Notes under the pieces: model-generated
What the model saw: the letters and a program-made list of their open reading frames with translations, nothing else
Told to the model about the DNA's origin: nothing
The model's database searches: none
Assembly: GCA_028673005.1 (NCBI GenBank)
Contig: CM054113.1
Coordinates: forward strand, 173,769,956 to 173,833,955
Direction: 5' to 3'
Length of the DNA: 64,000 nucleotides
Origin: Tanypteryx hageni
Lineage: Eukaryota; Arthropoda; Insecta; Odonata; Petaluridae
Part shown: positions 56,273 through 64,000 of the stretch, in pieces
Position numbering within the stretch: position 1 is the first letter of the stretch
How the letters are laid out: every line of letters begins with the position of its first letter
Translations under genes and position numbers: made by a program

Positions 56273-57335
56273 TTATCTAAATTGTAATCGGTGAGCCTGG
56301 ATCGATTTAAAATATTTCATGCTTGAAAAAAGGGGCTCGCAAGAGTATGTTGAAGCGCAGTAAAAATATATTTTCAGGGCGCATTTTCCTAATAACGGAT
56401 AGCTATTTTCATAAACTAAATTCCAACGATTTTCATCATTCTGATATGATTTTAAAATAACATCATTCTGTATATTAATTATTTCCACTTCTACGTCTTC
56501 GGTGTTAATGATGTTAAATTAAGTTGAAATAGTTACAGACTTATCATTGTCCGTAAAATTGAAGGGATTAACCAAGAATCACACAATTGGTTTCATTCAG
56601 AAAACCGATGGAACCCTGAATTAAACTCTTCCAGGAACGTTTCAATGTGTTGTGCAAATGGTGCAGCGGTAACATTTTTATCAGTCAGGCTTTCAATAAT
56701 ATTTGTTAAATTCGGGAAATGTGATAATGAATTTCTCGCTAGATGAGACTTTCACAATGCCAGTTTACTTTTGAATGCATTTACTGCACTTATCATTTTG
56801 GCAACATGATGATTATTTCCTTGCATCTCCAAATTCAGTTCGTTCAATTTCACAGTTATATCAGCAAGAAATCCGAAATTCAACTGCCAAGCTTTGTCGT
56901 CTAAGCATAATATTCATTATTTGACGTGAGAAATTCCTTTATCTTCTTTATAAGACTTAGAAACCTAACAAGTATTTTGCCCCTGCTCAGCCATCTCACT
57001 TCGATATGTATGTAAAAGAAGATCACAGAAATCGGAATCTTGATCTTGTAAAAGTAATTTAAACAATCGGTGTTGCATTGATACGGCTCTTATTGAATTT
57101 TATATTTTTGTTACTCTCTTCATAGCATGTTCAAAACGAAGAACTTTTGCGCATAATATTACCTGATGTATAATGCAGTGATAAGAAACAAATTTCGAAA
57201 ATACGGGGTCTTCTTTACATAGCGCAATAAACCCATTTTTACAAATTGCGGCCAACTTTTGTAATAGTATATTATTTTCTTGGATATTTTTTTGAAGATT
57301 AAAAAAATATCTTCACTCTTTTTCCTTGTGTTTAA
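56273..57335 (-). pseudogene. GTF2IRD2-like hAT transposase remnant
   Basis: Read on the minus strand from about 57335: a FVSYHCIIHQVILCAKVL block, FEHAMKRV, a SMQHRLFKLL block, a degraded form of the TEVRWLSRG motif near 57010, then LNELNLEMQGNNHHVAKM (about 56830) and a C-terminal dimerisation part (56488-56273) with YPLLGKCALKIYFYCASTYS and CEPLFSSMKYFKS. Several stops. It is an old copy; its termini were not found. GC-rich sequence at 57355-57410 may be its 5' leader. Confidence 0.75.
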
Positions 57336-58215
57336 CTAATGATCTCTTTTCGGCCGGCGGGTGACTGGTAAATATCTCGCGGGGGATATGTTGCTCGCGA
57401 ACGCCGCGATGCCGATCTCTGTTCTAAACATTAGTATCCTCCTATATATTATACTATATATCTTAACAATGACATAACGTAAGTAAGAAGCGTCTATATA
57501 TTATAGGTATCACAAGTTAAAAGAAGCTATTTAGTATAGATATGTATGTACATAAACACCCACACGCATAAAACCGCTCAAGAGCAGTTACCTTGCATGC
57601 CAATTGGACCAATGACATTGGAATTCATCATAACCATTCAGAACTATCCTTTCGGCGAAAGAAAAACAATGTTTGCCTTATCCTTAAGCACTATCTTGAC
57701 TATTGGTTCAGCAGCTCTGTGTCGTTCGTTAAACGGAAATTATTATCTATTATTGTTTACACTTGGTAAACTCTTAACGCTAAAACACACGAAATAACGA
57801 GTTTTAAATTTCCGAAACTTCAAAATGAAGAAATTCTCAAGCGATTCCCGAGAAATGTCGACCGAGTCGAAACGATCTCAATTAGAACGGAAAACCCCGC
57901 ACGAATTAAACGCGTCCTTCTCAATGGACCTCGCGATTCATTCATTCCTCGGCCCATCTCGCGACATCGCGCCCGCTATCAATGGAATGCGCTTCTGGGA
58001 AGTTGACGGCGGTGACGAATGATTTCGCGGGAAAGGTCCCGTTGGAATCCAGGACGGCTTTGGATCTCCCAAATCGTCGAGAATTTTTCTCTCCCGCTGA
58101 CTCAACCGCGTCTTCTTCGTCTTCAGTTACCGTATTTTTTGTCATCCCGACTGAAGGCAATCAAGAATGATTTCTTTTTCGAAGAACCGTTAAAAAAAAA
58201 GATATTCCCTTGATA
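57336..58215. other. Locally GC-richer region, function unknown
   Basis: Between 57825 and 58170 base composition shifts towards G+C, with several CG dinucleotides, unlike the flanks. Two short plus-strand frames occur (57825-58022, starting MKKFSSDSREMS; 57982-58170). I recognise neither. It could be a first exon or CpG-bearing regulatory region of a host gene, or a fragment of an element. There is too little to call a gene. Confidence 0.3.
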
Positions 58216-58515
58216 TTTCTTTCTTCAGAAGATCCCTACTATGCAATCGTCTTTTTCCGTCTTTTAGTTGAACAGAATGCGCTGCAATTCCGTGTAGAGG
58301 AGAAGATTAAGAATAAGAGAGGAAAATCAAGAACTAAATGCCATACTTAAATATGGTTGAGAAGAAATTCACTGACGAGGGAAAGCCTATCTAAGACTTG
58401 AAGCAAGAATTAAAGTTATGGCTTATCCTCCGGAAAAATTAAGATATAAATTACAAAAAATATCTTGGAAATTATTACTAGAAAACAGGTGGTTTTTATT
58501 GATTATTGTTTAAAT

Positions 58516-58880
58516 ATTACACGAGAAATAAATATAGAAAAATCTGAGATCATACGAATATCGGGAAATAAAGAAAACTTGACCTTGGTGGAAACGCATT
58601 AGAACAAGTTTCAGACTATAAATGTCATGGAATCAGAATAACAATAGATGCAAAATGCACCGATGAAAGGACTAGAATGACGAAAGTAAAAGACACTTTC
58701 AGAAGAGAGAAATTTCAACTAACGCAGAAAATAAAGGACGATATTCGTAAGAAATTAATAAAATGCTAGGCATGGAGTATCGCTTTGTATGGAGCAGAAA
58801 CATGGACACGAGAATGAAACAGAGAAGGAGGAAGAAAAAGGTTTCAACTTGAAAAGGAACGAGAGATATCAAGAAATAAA
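58516..58880 (+). pseudogene. Decayed RTE LINE fragment
   Basis: Aligns with 38290-38600 of the RTE at 37389: blocks equivalent to EINTEKSKVIRISG, LEQVSEYKYLG, AKCTDEIKTRI, a KKLIKC block and WSIALYGAETWT appear in order, with frameshifts and a TAG at the KKLIKC position. A ~230 bp gap follows, then a block like RKRFQL and YQDIK at about 58830-58875. It is a deletion-bearing, non-functional copy. Confidence 0.8.
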
Positions 58881-59479
58881 GATTTCGATAAGTAGGAGTA
58901 CGTGACCCGGATTCGGCTCCAGATTCGAATCTCTCTTCGCCCTACAAAATTCCAGGGGATAAACGAAAATCACTTTTAATCATTATTTTAAAATAAGCCA
59001 GAATAGTTCCCATGTTAAGAATGAAGTCTATTTTTCTCGTCGAGAAGATTTAAATGAATTCCAATGATACCCAACTCCGCGTGGCCGACTTGCGGGATGA
59101 TTAGCTCTAACACCGATACGCGTCGCGAACATCGAAAAATAGAACAAGAATCGTGTACAAGCGAAAGCGAGTACAGAGGAGATGCGTGAATCGGCGGTAC
59201 CTTAGAATTTAGACTGGTAACGACAGTCCGGTGATGCGTTCCTTTTGTTATCTTTGCGCAATAAACTGGGATCTATCTCTAGCACCCTTTGGACATATCC
59301 TCCTCCATCATAAGATAATGGGTTTGATCCCAGGAGTTATTATTTTCTTCACTTTATTAACACGGGGTTAACACGAAGGCGGGATTTAGACGGTTCTTAC
59401 GTTGTGCGTGTATTTTCCATTCGTATTTTGTTTTTATAATGTCATCCTTTATGTAGTATTTCATATATATCAAGCTGAG
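58881..59479. other. No gene recognised
   Basis: Mixed sequence. Box-B-like words occur near 58920 (AGATTCGAATCTC) and 59329 (GGGTTTGATCCC) without box A partners, so they are at most SINE debris. Confidence 0.35.
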
Positions 59480-59640
59480 AGAGATAGCTACATTTTTTAG
59501 GGGAGAGTGAGAAAGAGGGTGGGGAGGGAGAATGGGAGAGGGAGGATAAGAGAGACGGAGGGAGATAGGGAAATATCTTAATTTTAATGTTATACTTCAA
59601 TCATCTAAACTCGTCATTTTTGACGGGAAAGTACACTAGT
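59480..59640 (-). repeat. CCCGTCA...TGACGGG hairpin repeat, copy 3
   Basis: On the minus strand: ACTAGTGTAC start (59640), hairpin (59627-59610), AT-rich block, then a C/T tract (a G/A tract on the plus strand, about 59496-59575). Same order as copy 2 at 13816. Confidence 0.55.
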
Positions 59641-60639
59641 GCAGCTATTCTCAAAGGCGGCCACCAGAGAATTTCAGTGCGGCCACCAATAACTTCCCCT
59701 TCATATAAGAAATCCTCAACACAGTCGAAATTTTTCATCTACGAAGTCTCAAACATTTCAGAATCATTGAAGAAGATATGGTCCAGATGCCACCCTATAT
59801 TTACAAATAAAATTTTATTAACTTTAAGTGCTGACCAGGGAAAACTGCCCAAAACTTGCTAGAAGATGGTGTAGACCCAGTTTTGCTCGTGAGGAGATTA
59901 TATTAAGTGTGCCCCTTCTAGAAAACAGATGCCTTTTTACTCACCAAGCTAGAGGGAATAGCTGTAGGAAAGTCATTCGTAATCGAGTGCATCTGAAGGT
60001 AGGAAGTAGGTTTGTCTCACATACGGATTGTCTGCAGCTAAAATACTAGGCTGAGTGCTTAGTTATCGAATTTTCACTCATGTTATAGTGAACATTGCAT
60101 AAAATAACGTGTACGTCTGTCGTGTCGTAATCAAAAGTATTCTTACCCTTGATGTGACAGTGAAACTTATCAAACGTTTCCGGACATCATTCAGTGATAA
60201 TGTACAGGTAAGTAAAGTTTTGCATATAAAATACGTTTAGTAGTAATATATATAATTTGGTTTACAATGGTATGGCATCTTGCAGCCGCGCTCCGATTAG
60301 CTATAGAGGACAGGAGCGTGGACGAATTTCCGTTTAATAAACTTCTCTAACATAAAAGGTATCTATTTTAACCAGTAAATTAATATGAATAACTAACTTT
60401 CTAATCTTAGAAGAGTTTTAAGGCATATATTGCGACCACAGAAATTTTTTGCATGAGAACCGCTAAAAGGAAAAAATGGAAATCGGATAATGAAAACGCA
60501 TTCGTAGGTGAAATTCTAATCGAGAATATCGCGCGTATTCGCCAGTATTTCAAGTCTAACTAAAACAGAAAGGAGACAATTAAGCAAATAATTTTTTCGC
60601 ATAAGTGAGAAGAGGGAGGTCTTGAGAAAAAGTCCTACT
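59641..60639. other. No gene recognised
   Basis: GCGGCCACCA occurs twice (about 59660 and 59680). Two plus-strand frames (59587-59862, 59828-60049) show no family resemblance. Confidence 0.35.
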
Positions 60640-60718
60640 CGCGCAGGATTCGTACCCAATGACTTTTCCAAGCATCGGGCGAGTAGCAGCCAGCGTCCTA
60701 ACCTCTACACCACCCCCC
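60640..60718 (-). mobile_element. tRNA-like SINE head
   Basis: On the minus strand: box A TGGTGTAGAGGTTAGG (about 60712-60697) and box B GGGTACGAATCC (about 60657-60646), about 40 nt apart, as in tRNA-derived SINEs. The sequence does not fold into a full tRNA. It resembles the head of the SINE at 9017 but differs in the middle. The SINE 3' end was not identified. Confidence 0.5.
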
Positions 60719-60910
60719 TATTTAACATTAACTACGTTTTAAACCGAAAAGAAATTCAGGAATAAGCATTTAAAAAAAATGCTTGCCTCGAGTATCTCCA
60801 ATAGTCACAAGGTAAAATAAACGGCGCAATAAACATTGCACAAACTTTCTCATATACGTATATTGTTTTGGTCCACTGGGTACGCTTGTAAAAGAAAAAC
60901 GCTTATAAAT

Positions 60911-61475
60911 CCAAGTTAGCCGTAGTTTAGTGTATATTTTAATGTCGCTGGTCGATATTTAGTAATTTTTTGGGACATATGGCTTAGTAAGTATTATTTT
61001 TGACATCAGGCTGTACGATTTGATGAATTTTAATCAAAATCATTATAGCCAGTTCTGAGTAAATCGAATTTTGTTTCAAAATATCCAAGAATAAAGTACC
61101 CTTAATTGTTGCGCAATATCGTTTATCTCTTCAGTGTGTCTATTATGAGTGATATTATCCACAAATATGATATATAATTCTATTCAGTTTAACCGTTTAG
61201 GCTGTAATAAGATTTTTAGTGGATCGCGGCGGAGGCGTGACGTCATAGGGTTTGGGTAAGGTAGTTTAGCGTACATTGTAATGCCTCTGGACGCTATATA
61301 GTGATTTCAATAGATATATGGCTTACATAGTATTATTTTTGACATCAGCCTCTACAATAGGATTGATTTTAATCAAATTCTCTGTAGCCATTTAGGAATG
61401 AAATGAAATTTTTCTCAAAATCGCCAAGAATAAACTACCCTTAGTTTCTGAGAAATATCATTTTTATGAAATAAA
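60911..61475 (+). repeat. Two-unit direct repeat, ~345-350 bp period
   Basis: 60911-61130 and 61262-61475 share in order GTAGTTTAG, GTATTATTTTTGACATCAG, TTTTAATCAAA, CCAAGAATAAA and CTACCCTTA-like blocks. They are diverged and non-coding. Confidence 0.6.
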
Positions 61476-61589
61476 AGGCCTGCAAAAGATGATATATTGT
61501 ACAAATACGAAATATTATTCGATTTCATGCACGCGTTTGGGTCCTAGAACAGCGAACAGACCAACAGACAGACGGCATGACGAAAACCA

Positions 61590-61710
61590 CTTTTATGGAC
61601 TCGGGGACACCTAAAACGTGTATTTCCATCAAAATCTCGAAGTCGAATTTTTTCACGATAACAATACTTTCTCAATATACTACGTATACGAGAAAGTAAA
61701 AATGGAAAGT
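61590..61710 (+). repeat. Repeat end with ACTTTCTC...GAGAAAGT hairpin
   Basis: ACTCGGGGACACCTAAAACG, AATCTCGAAGTCGAATTTTT and the hairpin ACTTTCTC (about 61666) / GAGAAAGT (about 61690). A diverged copy of this block closes the dispersed repeat near 56090-56190. After the hairpin the sequence changes to the GGAAAGTCTTATGAG family, which resembles the end of the 145 bp array at 31690. Confidence 0.5.
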
Positions 61711-61830
61711 CTTATGAGTTCACCCGGGTGTCCGTGTGTGTCCCTAACAGCTTCTTCGTGAATTAACCGATTTCAACCAAATTTAGTATCATTATATATA
61801 GACGTTTATTACAGAGGAGGATATAACTTA

Positions 61831-62933
61831 CTAGTAGTTGGTGCTTGCATTCTGCAAGCATATCATCTCAACATAAAAAAACATTCATTTATCATATTTC
61901 ATCATTACAAATATTTTTTTAATACTAAATATTTCACCTCCGGAGCGATTTTCGTTTTTCACTTATGTAAAATAATAGACTAAAACAATCCCAAAACTTT
62001 GCAATTTTAAGAATTTTATACTTTCTCCATTATGGGGTACTAATGCTACACATTTCTGACAAATTTTAAAGTTCTAGTACTTCTAGAATTAAAATAATAT
62101 TTTTCCAATTGTTTAAATTTTAAACAATATATTTATGGAGATATTCAAATGTTTATTTGTGCAATTGCACTATTCTGTACATAAATTGAAATTTTCAGCT
62201 TCCTACCTCATCCCGTAATGTCTAAACAGTTACCTATTTGTTTAAACTTTAAGAATTGTTAACTGCCAAACAAATTAAAATATCAAAATTTGTATAATCC
62301 CTACTTCGTTTTTTTACAATTCCTATCTCTAAAAAAAATTTCAGCTCCGTAGAACATTTGGAAATACATAAACCTTGTTTATTATGTGCTAAGAAGCTAA
62401 AATTTTTTTAGCGGAAGATTTTGTGAAAAAACGAAATAAAAAATTATAAAAATTTTGATATTTTAATTTCTATGGCTGTAAAAATTCTTCAAGTTTAAAC
62501 TAATAGATTAATGTTTAGGTACTTTGGGGCAAGCTAGAAGGCTGAAATTTTAAAGTTAAGTAGAGCTCAGTGCATTGAAACTAACAAACATTTGAAAAGC
62601 TCCAACAAAGGTGTTATTGCGGCCGTATTAAACTTTTAAAATTTAAACAATTAAATAAATATTATTTTACTACTAGATGTGCTACAACTTTATATTTGAC
62701 AAAAATGTGTGGAATTAGCACCCTACATTGGATAAAGTATAATATTCTTAAAATTGCAAATTTAAGACTATGTTTTAATCAAATATTGTTCAATAAGGAA
62801 AGATAAAAATTGGGTGCAGAGGTGAAATATTTTGAATTAAAAAAATATTGCTATTAATGCTATATCTCTCTGAAATATTAATGTTTATCAGGGTCAGATG
62901 AAATGCTTGCAGAATGCAAGCACCAACTACTTG
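61831..62933. mobile_element. Palindromic element with outward hairpin-CTAG ends
   Basis: Left end CTAGTAGTTGGTGCTTGC with hairpin at 61844-61858 (minus orientation). Right end hairpin CTTGCAGAATGCAAG at 62906-62920 followed by CACCAACTA and CTTG. The interior is largely a diverged inverted repeat about a centre near 62383, with mirrored blocks such as the ACCTCCGGAGCGATTTT and TTTAAACAATT words. It is flanked by a ~42 bp direct repeat starting TCATTATATATAGACG (61789 and 62934). It is either an inverted dimer of Helitron-like 3' halves or a foldback transposon. No coding capacity. Confidence 0.6.
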
Positions 62934-63714
62934 TCATTATATATAGACGATTCTTACAGCGGAGGAGGAGATAACATAAAACATATAGGAGGATATTAAT
63001 GTTTAGGCACTTCCAGATAAGCTGGAGATTCGAAATTTTTTTCTTAGGTAGGATTTTGTGCAAAACCGACTAGAAAAAACGAAAATCTTGAAAAAGTGCA
63101 ACAATGCGGCCGTTAAAAATTCTCAATTGTTTAAACAAATTTTCAAGGTTCATATATTTCCGAATGTGCTACGGGGCTGAAAATATTTTTAGAAGTAGGA
63201 TTTGTAAAAAAAACGAAATAGGGATTATACAAATTTTGATATTTTAATTTGTTTGGCAGTCAAAAATTCGTAAATTTTAAACAATTAGGTAGATGCTTAG
63301 ACACTACGCTGCAAGTTAGGGAGCTGAAATTTTTAAATTATTTAGAGGTTACGCTATGAAAACAAATAAACATTTCAGTTTATCCATAAAATTGTAATTT
63401 TGGCCGATATAAATTATTTAAATTTAAACAATTAGATAAATGTTATTTCACTTTTAATTCTACTATAAAATTAAAATTTGGCAGAAATGTGTGGCATTAT
63501 TACCTCAACGTGGGAAAAGTATAATATTTCGAAAATTGCAAAATATTGATTGTTTTACTCCATTATTGTTCCATAATGAAAAAACAAAAACCCATCCCGA
63601 GGAGAAATCTTTAGAATTAAAGAAATATTCCTCATGAGGAAATTTCTCTCTGAAAATAATGTTTTTTTTCAAGGTGCGATTAAATGCTTGCAGTATGCAA
63701 GCACCTTCTACTAG
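62934..63714 (+). repeat. Further copy of the hairpin-CTAG family
   Basis: Ends with hairpin CTTGCAGTATGCAAG (63687-63701), CACCTTCTA and CTAG (63711-63714), followed by T. The preceding ~300 bp parallels the right half of the element at 61831-62933. Subrepeats of the type TTAGGCACTTCC...AGCTGGAG and GAAATTTTT recur near 63003, 63160 and 63294. Confidence 0.55.
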
Positions 63715-63759
63715 TATAGAATATGCACATATATTAATGGCCAAAATGACACATTTGGA

Positions 63760-64000
63760 CCAGATCGACTAAGCAGGGGTGCCACAATTACAAAGTTAAA
63801 CTTTTCTGTAATTATGAATTTGGAAGGAATTGGCGCAACGGATTAAAACAAAATTTTGTATGAAGTAGGCGTGCAACATAAAATAACAAAATGAAGATGT
63901 TTAGTATAGATATAGAAAGCAGGACTGCCACGATACAAGGAATAAAAAAATTCTTTTTACACATATTTGTGTTGAACTATACACATCAATTTTAACCAAA
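63760..64000 (-). repeat. 145 bp repeat family, reverse orientation, runs off the window
   Basis: The marker GGGTGCCACAATTAC-like and ACTGCCACGATAC-like words lie at 63778 and 63924, 146 bp apart. Flanking words GGAAGGAATTGGCGC and AATTTTGTATGAAG also match units at 31150-31500 in reverse complement. Confidence 0.7.

Noticed and set aside
58321..58515. Possible coding words before the RTE fragment (a YPPEKLRYKLQ phrase)
   Set aside because: Too short and broken by stops; it does not align with the RTE protein and I cannot assign it.

Overview
The window looks like nuclear DNA from an animal, most likely an arthropod with an AT-rich, transposon-rich genome. I infer this from the mix of families: Penelope-like, RTE and CR1/L2-type LINEs, ZBED5- and GTF2IRD2-like hATs, piggyBac, Tigger/pogo and tRNA-derived SINEs. 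The species cannot be named from this sequence. I found no convincing intact host gene, rRNA gene, functional tRNA gene or CRISPR array. Almost everything that can be identified is a mobile element or a repeat, often nested.

1-10,600: a PIF/Harbinger-like remnant with a MADF-like coding piece; a LINE 3' end; an unrecognised broken coding remnant (4025-4602, minus); an old inverted-repeat element with tRNA-like segments (5195-6215); and a Penelope-like element (6544-9548). The Penelope-like element has a long RT plus GIY-YIG reading frame, a candidate hammerhead ribozyme and an inserted SINE.

10,611-26,563: a large near-identical inverted duplication. Each arm is about 2.8 kb and carries half of a ZMYM1-like hAT transposase. 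The right arm was later split by a 7.9 kb insertion holding two LINEs with uninterrupted frames. The second LINE carries three PAM2-like motifs (LNPxAxEF) ahead of its endonuclease. This suggests it binds cytoplasmic poly(A)-binding protein, and it is the most interesting signal here.

27,200-31,660: an array of a ~145 bp repeat, interrupted by a full-length RTE-type LINE with an ATG-initiated 982-codon frame and an 11 bp target duplication. Removing the LINE restores the 145 bp phase exactly.

32,276-45,429: a piggyBac-like deletion derivative, a GIY-YIG fragment, and a decayed LINE split by a ZBED5-like hAT (36,756-44,162, 8 bp target duplication). That hAT in turn contains a truncated RTE and a piggyBac element with TTAA ends. 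A second piggyBac-like deletion derivative follows.

45,430-64,000: two Tigger-like elements, a nearly complete hAT with 8 bp target duplication (50,880-54,194), a GTF2IRD2-like hAT fragment, a decayed RTE fragment and a SINE. There is also a family of termini with a 15-nt hairpin followed by CTAG, resembling Helitron 3' ends but arranged as inverted pairs. The window ends in the same 145 bp repeat family, in reverse orientation.

The genes do not form an operon or pathway. The informative structure is the order of insertions, which can be read from target duplications and interrupted repeats.
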